A DNA stretch of 64,000 nucleotides, from NCBI GenBank assembly GCA_000310025.1, contig FN649758.1:2453221-2517220 (forward strand), written 5' to 3'. The notes beneath the pieces are model-generated. The model did no database searches. It was not told where the DNA came from and was given only the letters and a program-made list of their open reading frames with translations. Shown here piece by piece: positions 11,701 through 23,218 of the stretch (position 1 is its first letter; each line of letters begins with the position of its first letter). Source of the stretch: Ectocarpus siliculosus. Its lineage: Eukaryota > Sar > Phaeophyceae > Ectocarpales > Ectocarpaceae. Made by a program: the position numbers and the translations under genes.

Positions 11701-12873
11701 CCTCCATATATTTACAAGAAAACACGCTTCCGTGAAATTTTCCATGATTTTTCTTTCGTTAATAATACCCCGTATTCATTCAACGAAACACGGCTTTCTG
11801 ATGTGGGTGCATCGTGAGTGACGAGGGGGATCGCATGGCCTTGAAAACTGAGCATCCATCCATGGAGCGAATTGTCTACTGCGCTGAGCCAATACTTGTT
11901 CCGTTCCCGCGCTGCTGCCACGGCGAACTATTTCCCGTGCCTCAGCTGGAATGCACTGATGACTGCTGCTTGTAGTTTGGAATGAATGCCAGTGTAGTTA
12001 CCGTCGGCGTAGCTCGCAGCAGCATTGGGTCGTTTTCTAAAACGACGACCGCATAACATTGCATGACTACTATATAGATTGGTGGTGGAGGAGGTACCTT
12101 CTTAAACACCTCTGCACGCGCCTAAAATGGCGCTTGGCTAGCATTGGTGCTTGCGAGGACTGTCGCTCTCGTATCCACACATCAGATACATGTAGCGCCC
12201 ACGACAGCTCACATGGGGTCCGTCTCCGTAACAGGTTGATGGCGTTCGTCGAGCGACCCCACTCCTCCTAGTGCTGGTGTGCGTCGAACTAAGTGACATC
12301 GTCTTCGCTGTGGATTCAATTCCGGCGGTGTTCGCTGTGACAAAGGTACGGCGCTTTTTTCCTCGCCTCGTTTTCTGTGCCGTACTCTCGGCTTGTCGAA
12401 ACTACTGCTGTCTTTGCTCGAGGCACACTTCATCCCCGGTGGGATGTTCTTGGGCGTATGCTTTGAAGGATTGGAATGTTTTCAAGTTCCCCAACGTATC
12501 GTAGACTTCATGATGTCACTCATACCGCACATGTTCGCTAGTTTGGTTGCAGTTCCCTGGTGGACACCCCACCTACGCCCTTGCGCCACTTGTGTTTGGT
12601 GTGCAGGACCCGTTCATCGTCTACACTTCCAATATATGGGCAATTCTCAACCTGAGAAGCTTGTTCACGCTGCTGGCCAGCGCCGTTGAGGATTTGGTGT
12701 ATCTCCGCCCCGCTGTAGCCGTAGTATTGGGCTTCGTCGGCTGCAAAATCGGGGGTGACTTCTTCGGATACGATGTATCAACCGAGTTGTCTTTAGGAAT
12801 CATCACGGGTGTGCTGGCGGCCGGCGTGGCAGCATCATTAATTCTGCCTGGAGACAAAACCGATCCCACGTAG
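2771..12873 (+). CDS. TerC-family integral membrane protein (5' incomplete)
   Basis: Four exons are supported: 2771-2841, 10305-10580, 12235-12345 and 12607-12873 (TAG stop). All junctions are GT-AG and keep one frame (first exon enters in phase 1, the rest phase 0). The peptide starts in the TerC core with [16 protein letters not shown] and continues through the conserved [50 protein letters not shown] and [14 protein letters not shown] blocks. The acidic and Asn residues of the SVDN and FAVDS motifs, characteristic of the family, are present. About 240 residues are visible; the N-terminus (plastid transit peptide and first helix in plant homologues) lies in exons not found. TerC proteins are multi-pass membrane proteins; in plants they act in thylakoid biogenesis, in bacteria in metal (Mn) export and tellurite response. 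Intron 1 is 7463 bp and full of repeats. The gene converges on the GRK-like gene. Confidence 0.92.
5785..5812 (-). repeat. LINE (CAA)n 3'-tail fragment
   Basis: On the minus strand this reads TTTAATGTGAAGACAACAAC followed by more CAA units, the 3' terminus shared with the LINE copies at 46842, 21080 and 22510. Only the terminal ~28 bases match. Confidence 0.5.
6029..6112 (+). repeat. LINE 3'-end fragment with (CAA)n tail
   Basis: Starts AGTACGGACATACGAAGGTA and ends in a CAA microsatellite after TTTTTAATGTGAAGA. It matches the last ~85 bp of LINE copy 1 (ending at 46842), so it is a severely 5'-truncated insertion. Confidence 0.75.
6581..6660. repeat. 15-bp minisatellite, GATGCCGCTGCTCC
   Basis: About five tandem copies of a 15-base unit (GATGCCGCTGCTCC plus a base), the last ones diverging to GGTGCCGGTGCTCC. 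Because the unit is a multiple of three it creates open frames on both strands; they are not considered genes. It lies within TerC intron 1. Confidence 0.85.
6845..7184 (+). repeat. dispersed repeat, inverted copy at 50158-50508
   Basis: About 340 bp that recurs in opposite orientation at 50158-50508. Matching landmarks, in order: AAACCAGGTT, GACAGTACAGCTCCCTCTAG, GGGCATTGCTG, GCGCATC, CCGACCCAACTC, CGCCTCGCGGCGGGTGCGCC, GGGTGAGTCTAGCC, and CCTTGCCGAGGCAGCGAGGG. No coding domain, terminal repeat or tail was recognised. Confidence 0.75.
7630..8720 (+). repeat. imperfect ~300-bp tandem-like repeats
   Basis: Related blocks start near 7640, 8265 and 8560; each has CAAAACTGTGTGAACTCG-like sequence, then CGCACGAGTCCAATTTCTA, then ACCGCCGCCATGAC-like sequence. 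The block GAACATGTCCGAAAATTC ... CTGAGGGGGTGAGAGG occurs at 8228 and 8497. A shorter TGTATTACTCGCCAGTCGAC-like motif occurs at 7696 and 7914. Non-coding as far as seen. Confidence 0.6.
9256..10199. mobile_element. 944-bp element with perfect 20-bp TIRs
   Basis: TACCGTAATTGTGCGTGTTA at 9256-9275 is exactly inverted at 10180-10199; beyond that, the arms stay similar (GCACC...ATCG). Each end begins or ends with TA, so a TA target duplication of the Tc1/mariner kind is possible, with the TIR proper starting at CCGTAATT. The interior has no transposase ORF but carries GTGCGAT hairpins, including a 9-bp stem 10123-10131/10163-10171. I read it as a non-autonomous (MITE-like) DNA transposon inserted in TerC intron 1, ending about 105 bp before exon 2. 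Confidence 0.8.
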
Positions 12874-12960
12874 AAAAGTGGTGCATAACCACGTAAAATG
12901 TACTTGAAGTAATCGCTTAAACGCTTAAACCATGATTTCTAATACACCGGAAATCTGCCC
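12874..12960. other. 87-bp convergent intergenic gap
   Basis: Only 87 bp separate the TerC stop codon (12871-12873) from the GRK-like stop codon on the opposite strand (12961-12963). The two 3' UTRs must overlap, or be extremely short. Confidence 0.85.
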
Positions 12961-15900
12961 TTAACAAATAATGCAGCATCCGCTGTGAGAGTCCAATGCC
13001 GCCTTGTTATTGTCGCGATAGGTGAGGAAGTCCACCACCTCTTGCTGAAAGTTGTCGACACAACTGTATTCCCAGCCATCGTAAATTGCCTGGTCTTCGC
13101 GAGACAGGACAACCTGCGATGTTTACGATGGCAAGAAATCCGCGGACACGTTTCATGAAACTGGTGATACGTTCGTCAAGATGGTGTGGGTTATGTGCCA
13201 GGTGTGCCAAATCTTAGCAAGGTGGGATCGATAGATGCAGACACGCCAGTTAGCAAGTGTGCTTACCTTCGAGTCAGTGTCCGCAAAGCTGCCGATAGAT
13301 CTCTGAGGTGCCGCATTGATGTCCTTGTTTGGAACGTAGGGGCTCTCCACCTGATCCATGACCAATGCGTCACGGTCCAAGTTCCCGAACCATGGATGCG
13401 CCAATATCTCGTCGGCACCCATACGTCCAAGCCTCTTTTGTGGATCCTTCATCATCAGTTCTGTATGCATACCAGGAACCAAATGTTGATAAGAAACACG
13501 TCGGATAGGTAGGTGCGTTGCTGTCACAACATCGACCACGCTAACCAGCTGCCCACTGGAAAATACGCCGAACAGCGGGACAAAAAAAACACATAGCATG
13601 CTGGCCATCACTCCCCACCTCCGACATGGAGGAAGGCAAATACACCTTTTTCTTCACCACATTGGGTGTTACCGCCAGCTTGCGTGTGCACATGACAATA
13701 ATAGTTCCAACCCGCAGATGCACGAATAAAACTTGTCCGAAACTGGCTCGTTCCCAACAACCCGGGTCCCATGAACTCAGGCTACAAGGCGGGGGTAATA
13801 GATGCGTCCGAGTGTTCCCGTGTGCAAAGTAACATCGAGCGACGCAAGTGGGGCCAACTACGTGATCTTACTTGTGCAGAGGTCTATCGCCAAGGAGTCG
13901 AAGTATCTTGGCGGGTACTCCGGTTCCATCTCCAATGTCGCTTTGTCCACGCGTTTTTCCTGGTGGGAGGTGGGATAGTAGCAACATCGGCAACCGCGGG
14001 AACCAAGTTAACCACCAAGCAGGGTGGCCGTGGTAGAGGTCTCGCAGCATCGAGCGAACTCCCGCTACAACAAAAAACCCCAGAAAGCCGTACCTTGTCT
14101 TGGATGGTGTCCGCACACCAGTCCATTGCCCTCTCAGTTCTGAACGGGCTCATGCCACGCAAGAACTCATAAAGGATGCAGCCAAGGCTGAACCAGTCCA
14201 CGCACTCGTTGTACGGTACACGCTTGCCAGCGGAATTTCGAAGACGCATCTCTGGGGCCCAATCTGGATGAATAATGGGATGGGCGATTTGCATATTATC
14301 GAACCACAGATTTTTCATCAGGTCATTGTTCCAAATTTGATACGCAAGGCACACAAAGCCACTGGAATTATGTATTCCATCATCGAGCAAGGAGCGAGCG
14401 AAACAGGTGCCGACCACGCATCAATACCGTGGTAACACTGAGCAAGTGTAATGATGTCCTTTTCTCCAATCGGCCAGACGACAAGAGAGCTACAAGGCAA
14501 CACATGCTCCGTGGGCTACTGCTAAGGAGAGACAATATCCACATCAGGCGCGATTGCCCTTTTTGCCGATGCTCTGGAAAACTTACATCCTCTGGTGCCG
14601 CACGCGCCCGTGAGGTGGGGAGTGACCTTACACGCCAGTCCCATGTCCGATATTCGTGAACGCCCATATTCGTCCAGCATCACATTCTCCGGCTTGAGGT
14701 CTCGATAAACGATGCCCTTCTGGTGGAGATGTTGGATTCCCAGAACAGTCCGCGCAGTGTAGTACTGGGCCATCACCTTCGTAAAAATACCAAGGTGCTG
14801 AAGGTGGAAACCCAGGTCACCTGGCAAAAGGTAAAAACGAACTTCCAGATTTATGCTTGTTGAGCGGACTTGCAGCCGCGCCTAGCCCACGCGTTACGCT
14901 TCCTTCGCTGAAACTTGCTGGACTCGGAAAAGCGGTATCCTATCAGGCCTGGGGCATAGTGTTGTGTGCTACGAGCAATCACAACGCAAGGACGTAGCGC
15001 TCGCCGGAAGACGCATTTGTTAGACCATCAACAAAGACGGTTCGCAATACGACACCGAAGCAAGGACACTACACGCACAACACCAAGCACGAGAGTACCG
15101 CCAAGAAAATTCAACAGTAATTGTTGTGTTATCCAAGTCTTATAACACCGTTTTGTAGCCGAAACAGACTAGACTCGCCAACCAGATGCATATGAGCACC
15201 GCATTAGTAGACTAATAAACTCGGGTGCACCGGGCAAGACAAGGCGGGTGATGAAACTGTGACACATGGGCCTCGGGTTACTGTAGGCATCGTAGTGGTT
15301 CCAGACCAGAAAGACTCACCTCCTGTCATCAAATCCAGGATGAGAAACAGGTCGTTCTTAGACTCAAACGCGTACTTGAGCGAAACCTGGTGATCCGAAA
15401 GGGTACACTCAGAGTCAAAGCTCCGGCAGAAAACGCATTTCGCCTACGCTATTAACCACCAATGATTCCACAACAAGAGTAATAATTCAACAGGAAGTCG
15501 AGCAACAACGGATCTCAACTACTCGAAGCCCTTGATTCTTACACAGAAGATGGTGCGTTGGCATCGAGTTGGCCAGGGAACATCGCAGCCATACTCAACC
15601 AAGTGAAGTAACTGCCTACACGACTGCGAAAGGAGACCGAGCTTCTACCAAATACAGCTGCAATCTACTCAGCTCTCACCACAAACGGGCTCCCAAGAGC
15701 CTCAAGAATGCGGCGCTCGTTCCAGCACAAGTCCTCTGATTGTCGAATTTTGATTCGTCGCTTGTTCATCACCTTCATTGCAAAGAGCTTGCCGGACGAC
15801 CCGCGCTTACACCCTGCAAGCAGAGCATCACGTGGAGGTACGTAACAGTAACCAAAGATCAACATGCCTTAGAACCACAGAACAGTGGGGGCCCCGAGAA

Positions 15901-18900
15901 AGGCAATGGTGTGGCAGCTGATAATGACCGCCTTATAAGGGGCAGCCGCCATATTCAATTGTGTAGAATGTACAACAACATGATTATTCCGTTTATGCAG
16001 GGCCACCGCCTTATTCGGGGACCCCCACTGTATTACAGGGCCCAAAAATTCGGCAGCAAGCGCGAACTCCCCCCTTCCATCATGTTAGGCCTAGAGTCCG
16101 ACTTACCGTTGACAGCGCCGAATCCCCCTCGGCCCAAGATACGGAAGAGGATGAAATCGTTCTCCGTCACCGGTCTGTGCTGGACATAGAGAAAGCGAGT
16201 GTATTCCTGAAAGTGGCTTGAAAGCAAAAATCCACAGTGAAGCTTCTCTCGCAGGTACTCTAGGATCCACGCCTCCAGCACGTTGAACAACTCAGGCTGA
16301 TACCACTCCTCCTTGGGATCTGATGAGCGAGTCACCCCAACATTTGCGGGCTGGTCTTGAACACCCTCCGTCGTCGCGTTTGCTGCCTCCGGTTCACCTG
16401 ATGGTCGTTCTTGTTCGTCGTGCCCCCCCGTCAGTACATGCGCAACTTCACCTGGAGCATGGCATACACCATTGCCTGCCAACTGCCCGATTGCAGGCTC
16501 GCCTCCTGAGACGCGCTGCTGCTCCGTAGCCTGACCAGCCGCATCTATCGGCTGCTCATCTGCCTCTTCTTCGCTCATATCCGCTGTGTTGACTAGAGAG
16601 CACTTGCCGCTCTTATCGTCTACGCCGCCCTGCCCCCCAGCTACCCCCAATACTCCAATGCTATCTTGGGGGCCACTCGCGCGAGCGGGTGACTGCCAAG
16701 GTCGCAACGATTGGGAAACCCGAAACAGGTTAACAAAAAACGGCGGTATGTTCTTCAGAAAACGGCGGGGCCACCTAAAACGAACCAAGCATGGATATAC
16801 AGATATCTAGCATGAGTGAACAAAGTAACAATTTCAGAGAAACATACTTGCCACCTACCTGGCTATAATCAGTTCACAACAAAGCACACCAATTGGAAGG
16901 TATCACAAAAACGGAGCAGAAAAGACAACGCAACAAGGTGCTCCGCCCCCCCCCCCCCCCCCCCCGCCCCAAAAAAATGTACCAAAACCAAAAAGTTGAC
17001 AAAACTTAATGCCAGGGGGGGGAGCATTAAAAGCCGCAAAGGGGGTCGAAATATATACCCCAGGTTGGGTAAAAAAACCCACCCCGGGGAACCATATTTT
17101 GAAACTCGTTTTCTCCGCAGGGAAAACCCTGACGGGGCCCAAAAAGGGGGGGTTTGAACCATCTTATTGGGAGCTTTTCCAAAAAGGAAACCTTNNNNNN
17201 NNNNNNNNNNNNNNNNNNNNNNNNNNNNNNNNNNNNNNNNNNNNNNNNNNNNNNNNNNNNNNNNNNNNNNNNNNNNNNNNNNNNNNNNNNNNNNCCCCCC
17301 CCTTTTTTGGGGGGTTTTTTGCCTTTTTTTTGGTTTTTTTCCGGGGGTTAGAAAAAAGACCCCTTCCCCTTTTTTTTTTTTTCCCCCCCCGCCCCCCCAA
17401 TTCCCCCCAATTTTCAAATGTTTTTTTGGGGGCCCTTCGCGGGGGGGGGGGTCTCCCAAGGTCGCAAAGTTGGGAAACCCCAAAACGGGTTAAAAAAAAA
17501 GGGGGGTTTTTTTTTCAAAAAAGGGGGGGCCCCCCTAAAAGAACCCAACCAGGGATTTACAATTTTTTACCAGGGGGAAAAAAAGTAACATTTTTAGAAA
17601 AAAATTTTTCCCCCCCCCCGGGTTTTAATCTTTTCCCAAAAAACCCCCCCAATTGGAAGGTTTCCAAAAAAGGGGGCAAAAAAAAAACCCACCAAGGGTT
17701 TTCCCCCCCCCCCCCCCCCCCCCCTGCCACACAGAAATGTACGAAACCAACAATGTTGACGAATCTAGATGCGAGTGGGGTGAGCATTAACAGCAGCAAA
17801 GGAGGTCGAACTATATACCGCAGGTTGCGTAAGATAGCACACCCCGTGGACCGATATTTCGAAGCTCGTTATCTCGGCAGGGAAAGCAGTGACGGTGCCG
17901 AAAATGGCGGCGTTGGAACCATCTTATTGAGAGCTTTCCGAAAACGTATACTTCAATTTCGGCATCTTCTTCGGCGTGGAGTAATCGAGCTTTGAAAATC
18001 GGTCGAGAGGGATACAGTTCATGGGAGCCTTGTAGGGAAGAAGGCACGACATTATGATAACAGTGTAACCATCGTGGAATTGTTCTTCGCTCAACTTAGT
18101 TGTTGGTAGAACGAGTGAGGAGATGCCAGGCTGTTGTGAAAACGTACCAGTACCGGTGTTCCTCAGTCAGCTATGTGGGTATGATTGGTACTAAGCTACA
18201 GCACTCTCGGTGCACGTTATTGGAATGCAGCTCACCGGCAACAGTCGCACAAGCTGCTCCACGAGCGGTCCGACAACACCTAGTCTGTTCACCCCAACGC
18301 CTCCATCCGTTCGAATGTCGGATCGTCTTCTCTCGAGCTCGGCGAGACACGCCGGTGTTGAATCCTGCCTCAGTATCGGTGCTTTGTCGACCAGTACGTC
18401 CATCTGTTGTCGCAGTAAGCACATGTACGACGAGCGCGGAGCGTTCCATGGTCGATATTCGCCTCATCAGAGCGCAGTTGACCCCTCCTACACTGTATGT
18501 ACCTCCGTTTTCCCTTTTGTGTACCCCACCCACCCTACGTAGCATGTACGGTCCTTCAACTGCGACTGGCACTTCGTAGGTAATGGAGCACTACCCCCGA
18601 CGTGTTAAAATAAGCGGAAGACACAAATTTCACACCTGAGCAAGACCTCGCTCACCTCCTCTTGGCTGGTGCTGACATCCAAGAGGAATTTCCGGATGAT
18701 CCCCTGGGCAAACCGCAGCCGAAGTTGCGGGGTGCGTAATCGCTGCGGACAAGTTGCAGCAGTATCGAGGACAGATGTGTACAAGAACGGGAGCGCGCGG
18801 ATTAGAACGAGAGGCAGAAGGGCACAGCCTTTCTCCATTCGGACAGCTGCTCGGGGAGGGTGCGAGCAGGGCCCGGGGCAAAGGAATCAACAAACAAGGT

Positions 18901-19752
18901 ACCATTAGTTGTTCCGCAAGCGCGCGCGAGAGCACGTAGCTATATTTTTTCAACATATTTACCCCGGTGACACCAAAAAACCCAAAAGTTTTGTCATCCT
19001 GTAGCTTGATTGGTGCACGTTTTGATCCAAGTTCACAACTACATAGCGTAGAACGGCAAAGAAACATTTGCCGTCCCGTCCGTGGGGCAGAGGCTTTAAC
19101 TCACCCAAGAGCAGTATCGTATCTCACATCGAAAAACGAACAACGGTGTTGCCTGGACACAAAAATGTTCGAAAAATCACGGGACACCAAAAAAATCAAA
19201 CTTGCTACATAGCGGCGGCTTCGAACACGCGGTGGCTACCCTTATTGGCCAGAGATAGATGGTAGTGGGGGCAGCAAACCACACGAGGCATACATACGGT
19301 ACGCCGAGGCTGCACATACACTTAACAGATGCGAGAGTACTGTAGCTGCAAACCACAGTCAGCCTCTTACCCGATATCGTATCACATCCAACATGAACTC
19401 GAATTTGCTGCGCTCGCCCATCTCCGTGCAAAACGTGCCAAACTGCCGAGCAGAGAACGAACAGGAGGAAGAAACAGGGATATAAGTACGGCAGTCGACT
19501 AGAAACTGGCAATAAGTGGTCGTTCAGGTCAGGTTGTGCACTCGCTCGTACCAGGTACAGCCCGAGCACTCCTCCGCAAATCCTTTCGAGAGAAAAGCTC
19601 TGCCCATTCTCTTTGAGACGCGCCGTGTTGAATGCTTCTAGCTCCTTTTCGCTGGGGAATGGCCATGCTTCCGTGGGGCTGGGACCACTGTCCTTCGAGT
19701 TAACCGCTTGCAGGTATTGCACGTCTTCGATAGCGTCCTGCAGCTCTTCCAT
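12961..19752 (-). CDS. GRK-like AGC protein kinase with RGS-homology domain
   Basis: Eleven exons (minus): 19752-19552, 19442-19371, 18742-18656, 16692-16107, 15813-15680, 15386-15320, 14820-14587, 14263-14094, 13959-13872, 13460-13267, 13113-12961; all GT-AG, frame kept, ~661 aa. The ATG at 19752 follows an in-frame stop. Residues ~40-120 and ~230-290 form a split RGS-homology domain (FGTFCTEMGERSKFEFMLDV; RFAQGIIRKFLLDV; ELFNVLEAWI; GFLLSSHFQEYTRFLY), interrupted by a ~100-residue acidic insert. Kinase: G-loop GRGGFGAV (307-314), K329 in AMK, E348, YRDLKPEN (D423), SDMG (D441; SDLG in animal GRKs), GTRGYWAPEM, VDWFSLGCILYEFLRG, DPQKRLG. The C-terminal extension (IGSFADTDSK, WEYSCVDNFQQEVVDF) matches GRKs, and the tail SGCCIIC offers cysteines for lipid attachment. 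GRKs phosphorylate activated heptahelical receptors at membranes. The exon 3-4 join is the least certain: an alternative donor exists at 18636, and an open stretch (18094-17925) could be an extra exon. Confidence 0.92.
16535..17954. other. assembly gap with false 760-bp duplication
   Basis: 100 Ns occupy 17195-17294. Sequence 16535-17194 recurs at 17295-17954 with a constant offset of 760 (AATTGGAAGG at 16891 and 17651; AGCATTAA at 17023 and 17783). On the left copy everything after the poly(C) tract (~16946-16966) is smeared into homopolymers; on the right copy everything before its poly(C) (~17703-17724) is. Each side is therefore clean only up to the same poly(C). The true sequence probably has one poly(C) and no gap: 1-~16960 continuing at ~17720. 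Confidence 0.9.
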
Positions 19753-20700
19753 ATTCTACAACATTTCCATCACAGCAGTTGTGTGTCCCACCCACTCACT
19801 CACACTCACACATCCGTCGCTAGCGGCGGAATTAGATCACTACTACCGTTACAGTTCTTGAAAAATATTTTAATTTTCCTATCTGTCGTACACCCGACAA
19901 AAAACTCGTTGTTGATGCCGACCTGAGAATGGTGTGTCCAACACGTGTTCGTCAAAGGTGTGCCTGTGTGCCGGTTATGTCTGTCTGCCCGTCCTACCCG
20001 TCGACCACGTCTCAGCATTGTCTGCCCCGCCAGTCAGTCCATCACCCGCGGTCAATTTTTTATCTCTTATGTATTTACAGATTTACAGAAAGGGCCCAGA
20101 GATGGACACGAACGTCAACATCGGGCCGAGGTTAGATATACGCATGGGTACATATACTTGCATACCAGTTTTAGTTTCTTCTATCATCACTCACTGCTGT
20201 CGAGCACAGGTTGTTAGATGTGCTGGGAGTACAGTTTAGTCTCGGATCCACCGCTGTGCTGTGTTTGTTAACCCTACTCTCTTATTTTTATTGGAAATTC
20301 AAGCCTCTATGCGGGCGGGCCCGTATGTATGTGCTGTTGCATTTGCATACCACCAGTCATCAGTAGTCAGCATAATAACATAACAAATGGTTCTCTTACA
20401 AGGTCAGACTACTAGATATACCGGTGGCGTTAATCTATGTATTAGAAGTAAACATTGTACATAGATAGAGATAGAGATAGAGCTATGCACCCACCACAGC
20501 TAGCTATAATTTTGTTTGACTGAGAATGAGACCGACTGGTTGATTTGTCAACGACCTCTGTTTCGAGAGACGACGACGACAACAAACAAACGGTATAGAT
20601 ATAGACTACGGTAGACATAGTCGTGTTTGCACACAATACAACAAAAAGCAGCAATGCAGAAAGAAGTCAGTCTCCGCAGTCTTCTTTGAATTATTATTAG
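19753..20700. other. intergenic; upstream of the GRK-like gene
   Basis: No gene recognised. It should contain the GRK-like promoter but no core element could be assigned with confidence. A short (ATAGAG)n run lies near 20461-20482. Confidence 0.4.
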
Positions 20701-20711
20701 CGAAACACTAC

Positions 20712-21083
20712 ATGTCTTTCTCTGTGTCCTTCTCTTTCCCTTTGCTTCTCTGCATCTGCTCTCTTCCTTTCTTTTTCTTTTTCTTTTTCTGTTTCTGTTT
20801 CTTTTTCTTTTTTCTTTTTCTTTTTACTTTTTCTATGTTTTTCCAATCTAGGATTACCTCGCATAGAGTGCAGAGAGGCGAGCGGAGTGGCCTAGACTAT
20901 CTGTCGGTGACTTTTACTGGCTTGCGAACCCTTCGGGTCCATTTTATTTTCGTGTTCCTTCTTTTGGGTCAGCACCACGAGAATCGACCCCGTCAAGTGT
21001 TAGACTAGTAGTACGGACAGAAGAAGGTACTAGGCAGAGAGAACGGAACTGTTTTTAATGTGAAGACAACAACAACAACAACT
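20712..21083 (+). mobile_element. 5'-truncated LINE 3' end
   Basis: A pyrimidine-rich tract (20712-20845) is followed by ACCTCGCATAGAGTGCAGAG, CTTGCGAACCCTTCGGGTCC, AGTACGGACAGAAGAAGGTA and TTTTTAATGTGAAGACAACA with a CAA tail. The order and sequence match the 3' UTR of LINE copy 1 (46400-46842). It has no coding part, as expected for a dead-on-arrival LINE insertion. Confidence 0.8.
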
Positions 21084-22130
21084 AACAACAACATATTCTT
21101 CTTGACGTACGTTAGATCGTCGACGACGTGACACAGAGAGAGTGAGATGAGGAGGATGGATCGGTACCAAAAATAAAAAATTAACAACACAGGCCCGAGA
21201 TAGATTGATCCGCGTGCAGCCCGCAAAATAAACGAGGAGCACCACATGAACATTTACACGACAGAAATTAGTTGCAAAGTTTATTGTAAGCACCCCAGGG
21301 CGGACGCATGCTGTAAGAAAACAATGCACCCTCATCAATCACAGGCCGAAAAAAGGAAATATCCCACGCAGGAAAAATAACTTGCAGCCTCAACCAGTTT
21401 CTCACCCCACTACAGTTACACCACTTCTTGTCCCTTAATCGGCACCCAGCTGATTGACAACCAAAGCAATTCTGGTATTTCTATAAATATAAGGTTCTCT
21501 GAATTGGCAGAGGCATGACACCGGCTAAAACTCGAACTCTAACGCTAACCCCAACCCCAAACAAACCCACCCGATACGTGCTACAATGGCGCTGGCTAAG
21601 TTCTAGGTTGTTAGTGTGCCGGTTCGCGCTATAGGTTGGTGTTGATGGGAAAAAATCTAGGTTGTTGTTGCTTGGATAAGTGCTAGGTTGGCAGGATGCG
21701 ATAAATCTAGGGTTAGTCTGCTCGATTGGTTCTTGAGGTTGATAGGTGCTAGGTTGTTGGTAGTGCTCGGAGTAGGGCTAGGTCGCTCTTGGGTACACGG
21801 TGCTCGTGCAGGTCTGTAAGGCGGGACTGCCAAGTGTCGGTGCGTGGCTTATGTGCATCCCCTGGGTGCATCCAATGTATTTGGCCCGCGATTAAGAAAC
21901 AAAACGTTGAAGAAACAAATAAACGAAAATTAGAAAGTAGACGGTAAAGAAATATACATGCATACATACATACATACCTACATACATACATAAAAAATGT
22001 ATATACATAGTAATGTAGCTCTCTCTGGCCGCACAACAAGAAACACTCAATAGGAAAATAGTTAAGAGATATCTAAATAGGACAACGGGAGCGACCGCTA
22101 CTCAACAATAAACAGGAAACGAGGGGGGAA
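21084..22130. other. no gene seen; microsatellite
   Basis: Nothing recognisable. There are loose repeats of GCTAGGTTGTTGGT-type sequence at 21595-21785 and a CATACATA/CATACCTA microsatellite at 21958-21990. Confidence 0.35.
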
Positions 22131-22139
22131 CGGGGAGTG

Positions 22140-22513
22140 TGTCGAGTGTCGAATAAGAAAAACCTGTTCTGTTTTTCTCCCTCTCTTTTCTACTTTATTT
22201 TTTTATCATTTTTTCTTTTCCTACATGTATTCCTTGAATTTTTTACTAATTTTAATTTTTCTTTTTCTTCCAGTCAATGTTTACCTCACATAGCATGTAG
22301 AGGCGAGCGGAGGGTGCTAGGCTATCTTTTCGGTCATTGATTTCTATTGACACACGGACCCTCGTGTCGATTTTATTTTAGTGTACCATATTTTAGGTAG
22401 TAAGTTAGCCTGTGACCACTGGAATCCGCGTCAAGTTGGTACGGACAGATGAAGATACTGGGTAGGGAGATCGGAATGCTTCTTATGTGAAGAAAACAAC
22501 AACAGCAACATGC
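22140..22513 (+). mobile_element. 5'-truncated LINE 3' end
   Basis: The same 3' UTR as LINE copy 1: pyrimidine tract, then ACCTCACATAGCATGTAGAG, GGTCATTGATTTCTATTGAC, GTACGGACAGATGAAGATAC, and a short CAACAACAGCAAC tail. It is more diverged than the copy at 20712-21083. Confidence 0.75.
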
Positions 22514-23100
22514 TCTCTCTGTTTTCCCCTCCCATGAGCTACCCACCCCCGCCCTGCAGTGCATTAGTTTCAGCCCTCACTCAAGGGTACAGGACCTTGT
22601 GGTTGGTTGTTGGTAGCTGAATTATTTTCGTTTCTAGGGTATGGCCTTCGTACGTACGTACAACCAGCCATCGGCGGTGAGAATCGGGGTTGAGTACGGG
22701 AGGTCAGGAAAGCAGCGCAAGGCAAACTTGCATGTAGCACACACGTGTTGTAAGAAAGACAAAACAAGAAAATGCCGGTATACGAATGCAGCAGGAATAG
22801 GCAGCACCAAAAACAAGAAGACTGACATAGGAAATTGAACAACGTACGCAATTAGAATTAAGGTTGGAATCCGAATTGGCATTTCTCAAATGCGGGCTCT
22901 AACTGTAGTATGCTGCATGCACTGATCGACGATGGCAGTAAATATGTTCACGAAGATAGATATGGTAGGAAAAAGGCCACCCCCCTTTCCCAGTCGAGAT
23001 GCAATATATGTTTGTGCAGCATCGAGACCGGGACCGTGACCTTTTTTTATTTCTTGGTGCCAATGTCGGCTAGTCAATCAAGTAGAAGATCGGAGCGCGG
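22514..23100. other. no gene seen
   Basis: No recognised coding or repeat feature. Confidence 0.3.
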
Positions 23101-23107
23101 AGAAATA

Positions 23108-23141
23108 AGAAACAAGAGACATTGCGGACAGATGAGGGATG

Positions 23142-23218
<77 letters not shown>

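Noticed and set aside
16970-17720. Long open frames containing X residues across the N gap
   Set aside because: They run through Ns and homopolymer-smeared low-quality sequence that duplicates clean sequence nearby.
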